Shown piece after piece: positions 25,190 to 33,929 of a DNA stretch of 64,000 nucleotides. The stretch lies in the NCBI GenBank assembly GCA_030526405.1, contig JAUNCZ010000008.1:1-64000 (forward strand), read 5' to 3'. Each line of letters opens with the position of its first letter. The first letter of the stretch is position 1. Below the pieces are notes generated by a model. The model saw only the letters and a program-made list of their open reading frames with translations. It ran no database searches and was not told where the DNA came from. The translations under genes were made by a program, and so were the position numbers. The stretch comes from Lachnospiraceae bacterium. GTDB taxonomy: Bacteria; Bacillota; Clostridia; Lachnospirales; Lachnospiraceae.

Positions 25190-26242
25190 ATGGCGAATAC
25201 GAATACAAATACAAATACAGATGCAAAAAAGCAGGCACTGGATGCTGCTCTGGGACAGATTGAGAGACAGTTTGGAAAAGGTGCTGTTATGAAGCTGGGT
25301 GACAGCGGAGCCAGCATGAATGTGGAGACAATTCCTACTGGTTCTCTCAGCCTTGATATCGCCCTTGGTCTGGGCGGTGTGCCAAAGGGACGTATCATTG
25401 AGATCTATGGACCGGAGTCTTCCGGTAAGACTACTGTTGCTCTGCACATGGTGGCAGAGGCACAGAAACGGGGAGGAATCTGCGGCTTCATTGATGCGGA
25501 GCATGCGCTGGATCCTGTATATGCAAAAAATATCGGAGTAGATATTGATAATCTCTATATTTCTCAGCCAGATAACGGTGAGCAGGCTCTTGAAATCACA
25601 GAGACCATGGTACGCTCCGGAGCAGTGGATATTGTAATCGTGGACTCTGTGGCAGCGCTGGTTCCAAAGGCTGAGATCGACGGCGATATGGGAGATTCCC
25701 ATGTGGGTCTGCAGGCCCGTATGATGTCTCAGGCTTGCCGTAAGCTTACAGCTGCCATCAGCAAGACAAACTGCGTAGTGATCTTCATCAACCAGCTTCG
25801 TGAGAAGGTGGGTGTTATGTTCGGAAATCCGGAGACCACCACAGGAGGCCGTGCTCTGAAATTCTATTCCTCTGTCCGTCTCGATGTAAGAAGAATTGAA
25901 TCTCTGAAGCAGAGTGGTGAGGTAATCGGAAACAGAACCAGAATCAAGGTTGTCAAGAACAAAGTGGCACCTCCTTTCCGTGAGGCAGAGTTTGACATCA
26001 TGTTCGGAAAGGGAATCTCCAAGGAGGGTGATGTACTGGATCTTTCTGCACAGCTGGGAATCATTCAGAAAAGCGGTGCCTGGTTTGCTTACAATGGTGC
26101 TAAGATCGGTCAGGGACGTGAGAATGCAAAACAGTACCTGAGAGAGCATCCGGAGGTAATGGCTGAAGCTGAGAACAAGGTACGTGAGGCCTATGGAATG
26201 GAGCCCTGTGCACCTGTTCAGGAAGTATCTGAAGAGCCATGA
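25190..26242 (+). CDS. recA: Recombinase RecA
   Basis: 350 residues. Walker A GPESSGKT, Walker [11 protein letters not shown], and loop 2 [15 protein letters not shown] are intact. RecA forms the filament for homologous recombination and triggers LexA cleavage. The ATG at 25190 follows AAGGAG; open frame upstream through the SOS box is not coding. The N-terminus is a run of Asn-Thr pairs from a 6-base repeat. It overlaps recX by four bases. Confidence 0.97.
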   Translation: MANTNTNTNTDAKKQALDAALGQIERQFGKGAVMKLGDSGASMNVETIPTGSLSLDIALGLGGVPKGRIIEIYGPESSGKTTVALHMVAEAQKRGGICGFIDAEHALDPVYAKNIGVDIDNLYISQPDNGEQALEITETMVRSGAVDIVIVDSVAALVPKAEIDGDMGDSHVGLQARMMSQACRKLTAAISKTNCVVIFINQLREKVGVMFGNPETTTGGRALKFYSSVRLDVRRIESLKQSGEVIGNRTRIKVVKNKVAPPFREAEFDIMFGKGISKEGDVLDLSAQLGIIQKSGAWFAYNGAKIGQGRENAKQYLREHPEVMAEAENKVREAYGMEPCAPVQEVSEEP

Positions 26243-26829
26243 GAAAGGAAAACAGAACAGGAATGCAGATGACAGCGGAGGAGCTGCGGCAGGAGATTCT
26301 GGAAATTGAAAATCGTGACAGAGCAGGGGTACAGCAGGAGACTGTTCCCTGCTCTTCTCTTTCTGTTCCGGAGGAATACAGACCTGCGGTTCAGAAGGCA
26401 ATGAATCTTCTTCTGTACAAGCCCAGAACGGAAAAAGAGCTGAGGGAGAGACTTGAGAGCTGCGACTATGAGCCGGAGGCTGTAAACTGTGCCATCCGGT
26501 ACGTAAGCCATTTCGGCTATCTCAACGACTGGAAATATGCTGAGAGCTATGTATATTGCAACGGCAGCAGAAAAAGCAGAGGCATGCTCAGAAGCGAACT
26601 TACAAGAAAGGGTGTAGGAGAGGGGGCGATCCAGGCTGCACTGGAGCTGCTGGAAACGGATGAGCATCAGCTGGCAGAGGAACTGTTGAGAAAAAGATAC
26701 GGGGATCCCCATGAATTTGATGAGAGAGAGCTGAGGCGGGCAGCGGGATTTCTTGGAAGGAAAGGCTTCTCCTCCTCCCTTGTGTGGGGAGTGCTCCGGG
26801 ATTACCAGAAATCTGCAATGTCGGATTGA
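26239..26829 (+). CDS. recX: RecA regulator RecX
   Basis: 196 residues, with the RecX three-helix repeats from about residue 50 ([46 protein letters not shown]). RecX modulates RecA filaments. It starts in an ATGA overlap with the recA stop, so translation is coupled and it falls under the same SOS control. The first 45 residues are variable; an in-frame ATG at 26263 is an alternative start. Confidence 0.88.
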   Translation: MRKENRTGMQMTAEELRQEILEIENRDRAGVQQETVPCSSLSVPEEYRPAVQKAMNLLLYKPRTEKELRERLESCDYEPEAVNCAIRYVSHFGYLNDWKYAESYVYCNGSRKSRGMLRSELTRKGVGEGAIQAALELLETDEHQLAEELLRKRYGDPHEFDERELRRAAGFLGRKGFSSSLVWGVLRDYQKSAMSD

Positions 26830-26854
26830 CAAAGCAGTAAAAAAAGATTAAAAT
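26826..26854 (+). promoter_or_regulatory. rny promoter, distal
   Basis: TTGACA, 17 bases, TAAAAT, beginning within the recX stop region. A second -10 (TATAAT at 26890-26895) behind a TTGTAC / GTAC repeat may be a proximal promoter. Confidence 0.6.
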
Positions 26855-26923
26855 TGATTTGTTGTATTTGTACAATATTTATTGTACTGTATAATGAAAA
26901 CTTAATAAGGAGGTACTCCTGCT

Positions 26924-28492
26924 ATGCCGACAATTGCCCTTTGTGCTATTGTTGCGGTTGTTGCAGTGATCGTTGCCGTACTTATTGCAGTTCCTGTAGC
27001 AAGTAATATTGCTGTTACCAAGAAAGTTCAGCAGGACGCTGAAAAGGTTGGTACTGCGGAAGAAAAAGCAAGAAACATCATTGATGAAGCATTAAAGACT
27101 GCTGAAACAAAGAAACGTGAAGCTCTTTTGGAAGCTAAGGAAGAAAACCTGCGTGTGAAAAACGAGCAGGATAAAGAATATCGGGAGAGAAGATCCGAGC
27201 TGCAGAAGTATGAAAAACGTGTCCTTTCAAAAGAAGAATCTGTTGATCATAAGGCAGAGGTTCTTGAGAGACGCGAGAACGATCTGAATAGTCGCGAATC
27301 AGAGCTGAAGAAAAAGGAAAGAAGAGTCGACGAGTTACATGAACAGGAAGTACGGGAACTGGAAAGAATTTCCGGTCTGACCTCCGAAGAAGCAAAAGAA
27401 TATCTGTTAAAATCTGTAGAAAATGAAGTAAGAATTGACACTGCCAAGCTTTACAGAGAGATGGAGAGCAAGGCAAAAGAGGAAGCTGGCCGTAAGGCGA
27501 AAGACTATGTTGTTACAGCAATTCAGAAATGTGCAGTAGATCATGTTTCCGAATCAACTATTTCTGTTGTACAGCTTCCAAGTGACGAGATGAAGGGTAG
27601 AATCATCGGCCGTGAGGGTCGTAACATTCGTACTCTTGAAACCCTCACCGGAGTTGATCTGATCATCGATGACACTCCGGAGGCAGTGGTATTGTCTTCT
27701 TTTGATCCGGTGCGCCGTGAGGTTGCCCGAATTGCATTGGAGAAGCTGATCGTTGATGGTCGTATCCATCCTGCTCGTATTGAGGAGATGGTGGAGAAGG
27801 CACAGCGTGAAGTTGACACAATGATCCGTGAGGAAGGTGAGGCTGCGTCTCTTGAGGTAGGCGTTCATGGAATTCATTCTGAACTGATCCGCCTTCTGGG
27901 TCGCATGAAATTCCGCTCCAGCTACGGACAGAATGCACTGAGACATTCCATCGAGGTTGCACAGCTGTCAGGACTTCTGGCTGCTGAGGTGGGTCTCGAC
28001 ATCAGAATGGCGAAACGTGCCGGTCTGCTCCATGACATCGGTAAATCCATTGATCATGAGGTAGAGGGATCTCACATCCAGATCGGTGTGGATCTGTGTA
28101 GAAAATACAAAGAGTCTGCATTGGTAATCAATGCTGTTGAGTCACATCACGGCGATGTGGAGCCACAGTCACTGATCGCATGCATCGTGCAGGCTGCAGA
28201 TGCGATTTCTGCTGCACGTCCAGGTGCAAGAAGAGAAACACTGGAAACTTACACAAACAGATTAAAACAGTTAGAAGATATTACCAATTCCTTTAAAGGG
28301 GTTGAAAAATCTTTTGCAATTCAGGCAGGTAGAGAAGTACGTATCATGGTTGTACCGGAGCAGGTAACTGATGCTGACATGGTATTGTTAGCTCGGGATA
28401 TTTCCAAACAGATCGAGAACGAACTGGAATATCCGGGACAGATCAAGGTAAATGTAATTCGCGAAAGTCGCGTGACAGATTACGCAAAGTAA
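26924..28492 (+). CDS. rny: Ribonuclease Y
   Basis: 522 residues. An N-terminal membrane helix (about 5-28), a long coiled coil (about 35-190), a KH domain with [12 protein letters not shown], and an HD domain with LLHDIGK and ESHHGD. RNase Y is the membrane-bound endonuclease that starts mRNA decay in Firmicutes. AAGGAGG lies before the ATG. A strong terminator follows. Confidence 0.97.
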   Translation: MPTIALCAIVAVVAVIVAVLIAVPVASNIAVTKKVQQDAEKVGTAEEKARNIIDEALKTAETKKREALLEAKEENLRVKNEQDKEYRERRSELQKYEKRVLSKEESVDHKAEVLERRENDLNSRESELKKKERRVDELHEQEVRELERISGLTSEEAKEYLLKSVENEVRIDTAKLYREMESKAKEEAGRKAKDYVVTAIQKCAVDHVSESTISVVQLPSDEMKGRIIGREGRNIRTLETLTGVDLIIDDTPEAVVLSSFDPVRREVARIALEKLIVDGRIHPARIEEMVEKAQREVDTMIREEGEAASLEVGVHGIHSELIRLLGRMKFRSSYGQNALRHSIEVAQLSGLLAAEVGLDIRMAKRAGLLHDIGKSIDHEVEGSHIQIGVDLCRKYKESALVINAVESHHGDVEPQSLIACIVQAADAISAARPGARRETLETYTNRLKQLEDITNSFKGVEKSFAIQAGREVRIMVVPEQVTDADMVLLARDISKQIENELEYPGQIKVNVIRESRVTDYAK

Positions 28493-28500
28493 GACTTATT

Positions 28501-28537
28501 AAAACCATTCTGACAGGGAACTGTCAGGATGGTTTTT
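28501..28537 (+). terminator. Terminator after rny
   Basis: AAAACCATTCTGACAG / CTGTCAGGATGGTTTT with a GGAA loop (one G-U) and T-run. Confidence 0.92.
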
Positions 28538-28538
28538 G

Positions 28539-28579
28539 TTTGTTTAACGGAAAATTGTATCAATTTTCCGTTAAGCAAA
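28539..28579. promoter_or_regulatory. Long perfect dyad between rny and pepF
   Basis: A perfect 14-bp inverted repeat (28544-28557 / 28561-28574, TAT centre), extended by a G-U and further A-T/G-C pairs to about 19 bp. It lacks a clean T-run on the plus strand. It may be an operator for pepF or a second mRNA-end hairpin. Confidence 0.6.
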
Positions 28580-28650
28580 ATACAGACAGGCAGCTGCTGG
28601 CAGACTGCATCTGTAAGACACATAATTTCAGATACAAAAGAGAGAGGTGA

Positions 28651-30453
28651 ATGAGTATGGTCAATACATTACCAAAAAGAGAGGAGATGGATCCGGCATT
28701 CTTCTGGAGAATGGAGGATCTGTATCCGTCGGATCAGGACTGGGAGGAGGAGTATCTTGTTCTTGAAAACAGGATTTCTGATCTTGCCCAGCTGAAGGGA
28801 ACTCTGAAAAAGGGAGGAAAAGAGCTGCTGAATGTTCTGCAGAAGAAGGATGAAGTGAATAAACTGTTTGAGCGTGTCTATGTATATGCAAATCAGCGTT
28901 ATCACCAGGATACGGGCAATCAGGTCTATCAGGCTATGACCGGAAGAAGCATGGCTCTTATGACCAGGCTGTCGGATGCTACAGCCTATCTGGAACCGGA
29001 GATCCTGGAGCTGGAGCCGGAACTGCTTGTGGGATGGATGAAGGAGGAACCGGAGCTGCAGATCTATCGTCGTTTTCTGGAGGAACAGCTGCGAACCAGG
29101 GAGCATATCCTTTCTGCGGAGATGGAAAGCGTACTGGCAAAGGCCGGTGAGATGGGCAGCAGCCCCCAGGAGATCTTTACTTCCTTCAACAATGCGGATC
29201 TCACCTTTGGAACTGTTAAAAATGATGCCGGTAAGGAGATAATGCTGACCCATGGACGGTATATTTCCTTCATGGAGAGCCGGAACCGAGAGGTGAGAAA
29301 AGAGGCCTTTGAGACCCTGTACAAAGCCTATGAGGATCATAAGAACACGCTGGCAGCATGCTTTAATGCCAATCTGAAGCAGGCAGCATTTTTTGCAGGA
29401 ATGAGAAAGTATCCTTCTGCGCTGGAGGCATCTCTGGATGAGGGAAATATTCCTGTTTCTGTATACGATAATCTGATCAGGGCAGTCCACGAATCCATGG
29501 ATTCCATGTACAGCTATGTGCAGCTGAGGAAGAAGCTTCTGGGGGTGGATACCCTTCATATGTATGATGTATATGCTCCTATGGTGGAGTATACGGATAA
29601 GGAGATTTCCTTTGAAGAGGCAAAGAAGCTGGTAAAGGAAGGGCTTTCTGTGCTGGGGGAGGAATACGGTTCTATTCTCCAGGAGGGCTTTGACAATGGC
29701 TGGATTGATGTGTATGAAAATCAGGGAAAACGCAGCGGTGCCTATTCCTGGGGGGCCTACGGAACCCATCCCTATGTGCTGCTGAATTACAGTGGCAATC
29801 TGAACGCAGTATTTACTCTGGCCCATGAGATGGGACATGCGATCCACAGCTATTATTCAGACCGTACCCAGCCCTATGTATATGCGGGTTACCGTATTTT
29901 TGTGGCTGAGGTGGCATCCACCTGCAATGAGGCACTGCTGATCCATTATCTGATGGAGAAGGCGGATTCCAAAGAGGAGAAGGCGTATCTGATCAATTAT
30001 TTTCTGGATCAGTTTAAGGGAACCCTCTTCCGACAGACCATGTTTGCTGAGTTTGAGAAGCTGATGCATCAGCGTTTTGCCGATGAGGGCAGCATTCCTG
30101 CTCAGAGCATCTGCGATCTGTATTATGAACTGAATCAGCAGTATTTCGGTCCGGATATGGAGGTGGATTCCCAGATCGCCATGGAATGGTCCAGGATTCC
30201 GCATTTTTATACACCGTTTTACGTGTACCAGTATGCCACAGGCTTTTCTGCCGCCATTGCCATCAGCAGTAAGATTCTTGCCGGTGAGGAAGGGATTGTG
30301 GAAAAATTCAGGCAGTTCTTAAGCGGTGGATCCTCCATGGATCCCATTGACCTTCTGAAACTCTGTGGTGTGGATATGACCACAGGAGATGCCGTAACAG
30401 AGGCGCTGAGAGTATTCAGGGAGTATGTGTCAAAACTGGAAAAACTGGTCTGA
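28651..30453 (+). CDS. pepF: Oligoendopeptidase F
   Basis: 600 residues of the M3B family. The zinc motif HEMGHAIHS lies near residue 395, with the third ligand Glu in the EVASTCNEALL stretch that follows. It hydrolyses peptides of about 7-17 residues in the cytoplasm. GAGAGGTG precedes the ATG at 28651. It appears to be a single gene, preceded by the long dyad. Confidence 0.95.
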   Translation: MSMVNTLPKREEMDPAFFWRMEDLYPSDQDWEEEYLVLENRISDLAQLKGTLKKGGKELLNVLQKKDEVNKLFERVYVYANQRYHQDTGNQVYQAMTGRSMALMTRLSDATAYLEPEILELEPELLVGWMKEEPELQIYRRFLEEQLRTREHILSAEMESVLAKAGEMGSSPQEIFTSFNNADLTFGTVKNDAGKEIMLTHGRYISFMESRNREVRKEAFETLYKAYEDHKNTLAACFNANLKQAAFFAGMRKYPSALEASLDEGNIPVSVYDNLIRAVHESMDSMYSYVQLRKKLLGVDTLHMYDVYAPMVEYTDKEISFEEAKKLVKEGLSVLGEEYGSILQEGFDNGWIDVYENQGKRSGAYSWGAYGTHPYVLLNYSGNLNAVFTLAHEMGHAIHSYYSDRTQPYVYAGYRIFVAEVASTCNEALLIHYLMEKADSKEEKAYLINYFLDQFKGTLFRQTMFAEFEKLMHQRFADEGSIPAQSICDLYYELNQQYFGPDMEVDSQIAMEWSRIPHFYTPFYVYQYATGFSAAIAISSKILAGEEGIVEKFRQFLSGGSSMDPIDLLKLCGVDMTTGDAVTEALRVFREYVSKLEKLV

Positions 30454-30461
30454 AAAAAAGA

Positions 30462-30489
30462 TTGAAAAACAGAGGGCGTATGTTACAAT
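30462..30489 (+). promoter_or_regulatory. Promoter of the nitroreductase-like gene
   Basis: TTGAAA, 16 bases, TACAAT, starting 9 bases after the pepF stop. Confidence 0.6.
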
Positions 30490-30518
30490 GATGTTGCAAA
30501 AACATTAAGGAGTAATGT

Positions 30519-31283
30519 ATGAATCTGTACGAAGCAATCCATGTTAGAAAAACTGTACGAAAATTTGCCATGACGGAGCTTCCGGAAAAGGAACTGGACA
30601 GGATACGCAGGCATTTTTCACAGGTTACAAATCTGTTTGGGAATATTGATGTGGATATACGAATCCTGGACAACAGGAAGGGAAATAACCATGTCTCAGG
30701 ACTGATGGGTGTAAAGGCTCCTTATTATCTTGTTTTTTATTCAGAAGAGAAACCAAGATACAAGATGAATCTTGGCTATCTGATGCAGCAGATGGCGCTG
30801 TACCTCTGTACGAGAGGATTGGGAGCCTGTTTTGTAAGAAGGCTCCATCTGAAGCGGGAGCATATGATGCAGGATGGGAAAATGGCTGTTGCCGCCCTTG
30901 CCTTCGGAAAATCCAGAGAGGGTGTGGTGAGAAAACCCATGCAGGCTTCAAGAATCCCCATGGAGAAGGTCTGTACATTCCGGGAAGAGCCGCGACAGTG
31001 GGTGCGTCAGATGGTGGAGGCAGCCAGAATGGCACCTTCCAGACACAACAGTCAGCCCTGGAGATTTGTGGTGTTTGACAATTGTATCCACATCTATACC
31101 ACAGGTGCTTCCGGATCTGCTCTTTCCTTTGCGGAGGAATTATGTTTCGGAGCTCTGTTTGCCAACCTTGTGGTGGCGGGGGAGGAACTTTGGCTGGAAC
31201 TGGATCTGATCCGGCTTGATTCCGTTGTTCACACCCAGTATAAGCCGGAGCAATATCTCTTAAGTGCAGTGCTGATATCCTGA
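30519..31283 (+). CDS. Nitroreductase-family flavoprotein
   Basis: 254 residues of the 'putative TM nitroreductase' group. The start IHVRKTVRKF and the later RMAPSRHNSQPWRFVVF match the flavin-binding segments of nitroreductases, and GYLMQQMALYLCTRGLGACFV is the dimer-helix region. It probably uses FMN; the substrate is unknown. Despite the family name, no clear membrane helix is visible. AAGGAG lies before the ATG. Confidence 0.82.
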   Translation: MNLYEAIHVRKTVRKFAMTELPEKELDRIRRHFSQVTNLFGNIDVDIRILDNRKGNNHVSGLMGVKAPYYLVFYSEEKPRYKMNLGYLMQQMALYLCTRGLGACFVRRLHLKREHMMQDGKMAVAALAFGKSREGVVRKPMQASRIPMEKVCTFREEPRQWVRQMVEAARMAPSRHNSQPWRFVVFDNCIHIYTTGASGSALSFAEELCFGALFANLVVAGEELWLELDLIRLDSVVHTQYKPEQYLLSAVLIS

Positions 31284-31338
31284 TCGGAAGGGTGTTTTCA
31301 CAGTTGTAGAAAAAGTTTAAAAAATTTAAAAAAAACTG

Positions 31339-31367
31339 TTGACAGATCAGGATATCGGATGTATTAT
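31339..31367 (+). promoter_or_regulatory. tRNA-Gly promoter
   Basis: TTGACA, 17 bases, TATTAT, about 38 bases ahead of the tRNA. Confidence 0.82.
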
Positions 31368-31404
31368 AAACGTGTTGATGCGGAACACATCAACAGAGAG
31401 ATAC

Positions 31405-31476
31405 GCGCGAGTGGCTCAGGGGTGGAGTACAACCTTGCCAAGGTTGGGGTCGCGGGTTCGAATCCCGTCTCGCGCT
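31405..31476 (+). tRNA. tRNA-Gly (GCC)
   Basis: Acceptor GCGCGAG pairs with CTCGCGC with one wobble, the anticodon is GCC, the discriminator U, and the T-arm CGGGTTCGAATCCCG. CCA is not encoded. Own promoter and terminator. Confidence 0.95.
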
Positions 31477-31480
31477 CTTG

Positions 31481-31510
31481 AAAAGCACCAGATTTTATCT
31501 GGTGCTTTTT
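31481..31510 (+). terminator. Terminator after tRNA-Gly
   Basis: AAAAGCACCAGAT / ATCTGGTGCTTTT with a 3-base loop and five T. Confidence 0.9.
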
Positions 31511-31550
31511 CTGTATATAAAAGAAAATAGAGGGAGAAAGGAAATGTGTG

Positions 31551-31802
31551 ATGAGTGAAGTTCTGATTCCCTGCACCGGATGCAGCGACTGTCTTCCCTG
31601 TCCTGTGGGAATCGTGATCCCGGAGGTTTTTGAGATTTACAATCGACTTCCTGTGAATGGTCTGGAAAATACCAGATTTCTCTATAACCGCCTTCACCAT
31701 AAGGCTGATGACTGTCTTCGCTGTGGTCGTTGTGAGAAACTCTGTTCTCAGAAGATCGGTATCAGTTCCATGATGTTCGAGATTGCAGAGGAAATGGAGT
31801 AG
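31551..31802 (+). CDS. Stand-alone 4Fe-4S domain like the C-terminus of aldo/keto reductases
   Basis: 83 residues. Cysteines at 8, 11, 14, 17 and 55, 58, 61, 65 make two CxxCxxCxx(x)C groups. The spacing and words (CTGCSDCLPCPVGIVIPEVF; CLRCGRCEKLC) match the ferredoxin-like tail found fused to many clostridial aldo/keto reductases, but no reductase domain is present upstream. AAAGGAAA lies before the start; GTG at 31548 is an alternative start. It sits between two tRNA genes. It may be an independent electron carrier or the remnant of a larger gene. Confidence 0.75.
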   Translation: MSEVLIPCTGCSDCLPCPVGIVIPEVFEIYNRLPVNGLENTRFLYNRLHHKADDCLRCGRCEKLCSQKIGISSMMFEIAEEME

Positions 31803-31838
31803 GGGAAGAGATAATTTGAAAAACAAATAAAAATACGG

Positions 31839-31867
31839 TTGCATTTTCGAAAACAGTGTGGTAATAT
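31839..31867 (+). promoter_or_regulatory. tRNA-Phe promoter
   Basis: TTGCAT, 17 bases, TAATAT. Confidence 0.6.
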
Positions 31868-31883
31868 AAGTGTCGTTGAAGAT

Positions 31884-31956
<73 letters not shown>

Positions 31957-32031
31957 CTTTCTTTATCAGCAGACAGGTTTCGAATGGATTCATTCGGAAC
32001 CTTTTTGTGTTTTTAAGTTTAAGGAGGGTCT

Positions 32032-33801
32032 ATGAAGGTTGTTCTGATGGCAATGAATGCAAAATATATCCATTCGAATCTGGCAGTGTATTCTTTGCAG
32101 TCCTATGCTAAAAAAAGAGGATATGATGTGGGGCTGAAGGAGTTTACCATCAACCAGCAGGAGGATGAGGTGCTTCGTGAACTGGTGCAGGCTGCTCCGG
32201 AAGTACTGGCGGTATCTGTGTATATCTGGAATGTGGAGCAGGTCCTTCAGGTGCTCTCCGATCTTCACAGTGTTCTTCCTGGCATGAGGATCTGGCTTGG
32301 TGGTCCGGAGGTTTCCTACCGGGCAGAGGAGCTGCTTCAGGCGTACCCTTTCATTGAGGGAATCATGAGAGGGGAAGGAGAAAAAACCTTTGCAGAGCTG
32401 CTGGGCTGCTGGAAGAGGGAGGAAAACAGACAGCTGTCAGAGGTAAGGGGTATCACCTATCGGAACCGTGATGGTGTGGTCCTGGTGAATCCTGATCAGG
32501 AGCCCCTCTCCATGGATGAGCTGGTATTTCCCTATGAGGAGCTGGATAATTTCAGCAACAGGATCCTGTATTATGAGACCAGCAGAGGATGTCCCTTCCG
32601 CTGCAGCTATTGCCTGTCCTCCGTGGAGAAGAGCCTGCGTTTCAGAAGCTTTGAGAAGGTGAAGAGAGAACTGCAGTTTTTCCTGGATCACAGGGTTCCT
32701 CAGGTGAAATTCATCGATCGTACCTTCAACTGCAAAAAGGAACATACCATGGAAATCTGGCAGTACCTCAGGGATCATGACAACGGTGTGACCAATTTTC
32801 ATTTTGAGATCGGAGCGGATCTTCTGGATCAGGAGGAAATCCGGCTTCTGAGGGGGCTCCGGCCTGGATTTTTCCAGCTGGAGATCGGTGTTCAGACCAC
32901 CTGTCCTGAAACTCTGAGGGAGATTCGCAGAATGGTGGATTTTTCTGTTCTGTCCGAAAAGGTGAAGGCAGTGATGGAAGGAAACAATGTGCACCAGCAT
33001 CTGGATCTTATCGCAGGTCTTCCCTTTGAAGGGTACCAGCGTTTCCGGGAATCCTTTAATGATGTCTATGGACTTCGTCCTGAGCAGTTGCAGCTGGGCT
33101 TTCTGAAGGTGCTGCGGGGCTCCTACATGTATGAGATGGCCATGGAATACGGCATTGTCTGGAAGAAGAAACAGCCCTATGAGGTGCTTTCCACAAGATG
33201 GCTTTCCTACCGGGAAATCCTGGATCTGAAGCTGGTGGAGGAGATGGTGGAGGTGTATTATAACAGTGGCCAGTTTACTGCCACCATGAAACGCATGGAG
33301 ACCCTGTTTGAGGATGCATTTTCCATGTATGAGGCCCTGGGAAGATATTATGAGGAGAAGGGATATCTGCGACTGAGTCATACCCGACTTCGCCGGTATG
33401 AGATCCTTCTGGAGTATCTGGACCAGCGCGGCCTTTCCGGGGAAGAAAAGGCCCGCTTCAGAAATGACATGATCATAGATCTGTATGCCAGAGAGAACTG
33501 CAAGAGCAGACCTTCCTGGGCGGAGGACCAGAGCGAATGGAAGGAAAAGAGCAAGGCATTTTTCAGGAAAGAGGGAGAGGAGCATGTACTGCTGCCGGAC
33601 TACAGTGCCTATGACTGGAAGCAGCTGCGCTCCATGACCCATCTGGAGGTGCTGTCAGAGCCCCTTTCTTCAGATGGACATAAAAAATACACTGTGTTAT
33701 TATTTGACTATGCAAACAGAAATCCTCTGGATGGATCCGCCAGAATTCTGGACGTGACAGAGGTTTTTCCTGTAACAGGAGGAACAGATGAGCAAGCGTG
33801 A
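32032..33801 (+). CDS. B12-binding-type radical SAM protein (DUF4080)
   Basis: 589 residues. An N-terminal Rossmann domain of the cobalamin-binding type (about 1-135, with WLGGPEVSY), a radical SAM core with CPFRCSYC for the 4Fe-4S cluster (about 185-192), and a C-terminal DUF4080 region with MERTLFEDAF-like helices. Such enzymes do radical chemistry, often methylation, but the substrate of this family is unknown. The DxHxxG-type cobalamin His is not evident, so B12 binding is unproven. AAGGAGG precedes the ATG. The next small gene overlaps its end. Confidence 0.85.
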   Translation: MKVVLMAMNAKYIHSNLAVYSLQSYAKKRGYDVGLKEFTINQQEDEVLRELVQAAPEVLAVSVYIWNVEQVLQVLSDLHSVLPGMRIWLGGPEVSYRAEELLQAYPFIEGIMRGEGEKTFAELLGCWKREENRQLSEVRGITYRNRDGVVLVNPDQEPLSMDELVFPYEELDNFSNRILYYETSRGCPFRCSYCLSSVEKSLRFRSFEKVKRELQFFLDHRVPQVKFIDRTFNCKKEHTMEIWQYLRDHDNGVTNFHFEIGADLLDQEEIRLLRGLRPGFFQLEIGVQTTCPETLREIRRMVDFSVLSEKVKAVMEGNNVHQHLDLIAGLPFEGYQRFRESFNDVYGLRPEQLQLGFLKVLRGSYMYEMAMEYGIVWKKKQPYEVLSTRWLSYREILDLKLVEEMVEVYYNSGQFTATMKRMETLFEDAFSMYEALGRYYEEKGYLRLSHTRLRRYEILLEYLDQRGLSGEEKARFRNDMIIDLYARENCKSRPSWAEDQSEWKEKSKAFFRKEGEEHVLLPDYSAYDWKQLRSMTHLEVLSEPLSSDGHKKYTVLLFDYANRNPLDGSARILDVTEVFPVTGGTDEQA

Positions 33802-33889
33802 AAAAAGAAAAAGAATTGCAGCAGCAGTGATCGCCGTCATCCTGATTTTCATGATGGTTGTGCCGATGCTTCTCAGTGCAATGGTGTAG
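33788..33889 (+). CDS. 33-residue membrane peptide
   Basis: A short basic head (MSKREKRKR) followed by one hydrophobic helix (about 10-33). AGGAGG lies about 6 bases before the ATG, which supports translation. It overlaps the end of the radical SAM gene by 14 bases in another frame, suggesting translational coupling. Head-plus-helix peptides like this occur in Firmicutes (for example DUF4044-like), but I cannot name the family. Confidence 0.6.
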   Translation: MSKREKRKRIAAAVIAVILIFMMVVPMLLSAMV

Positions 33890-33929
33890 GATAAGAAATA
33901 TCAGAAGAAAGGAGTTCTTGTTTGAAGTG

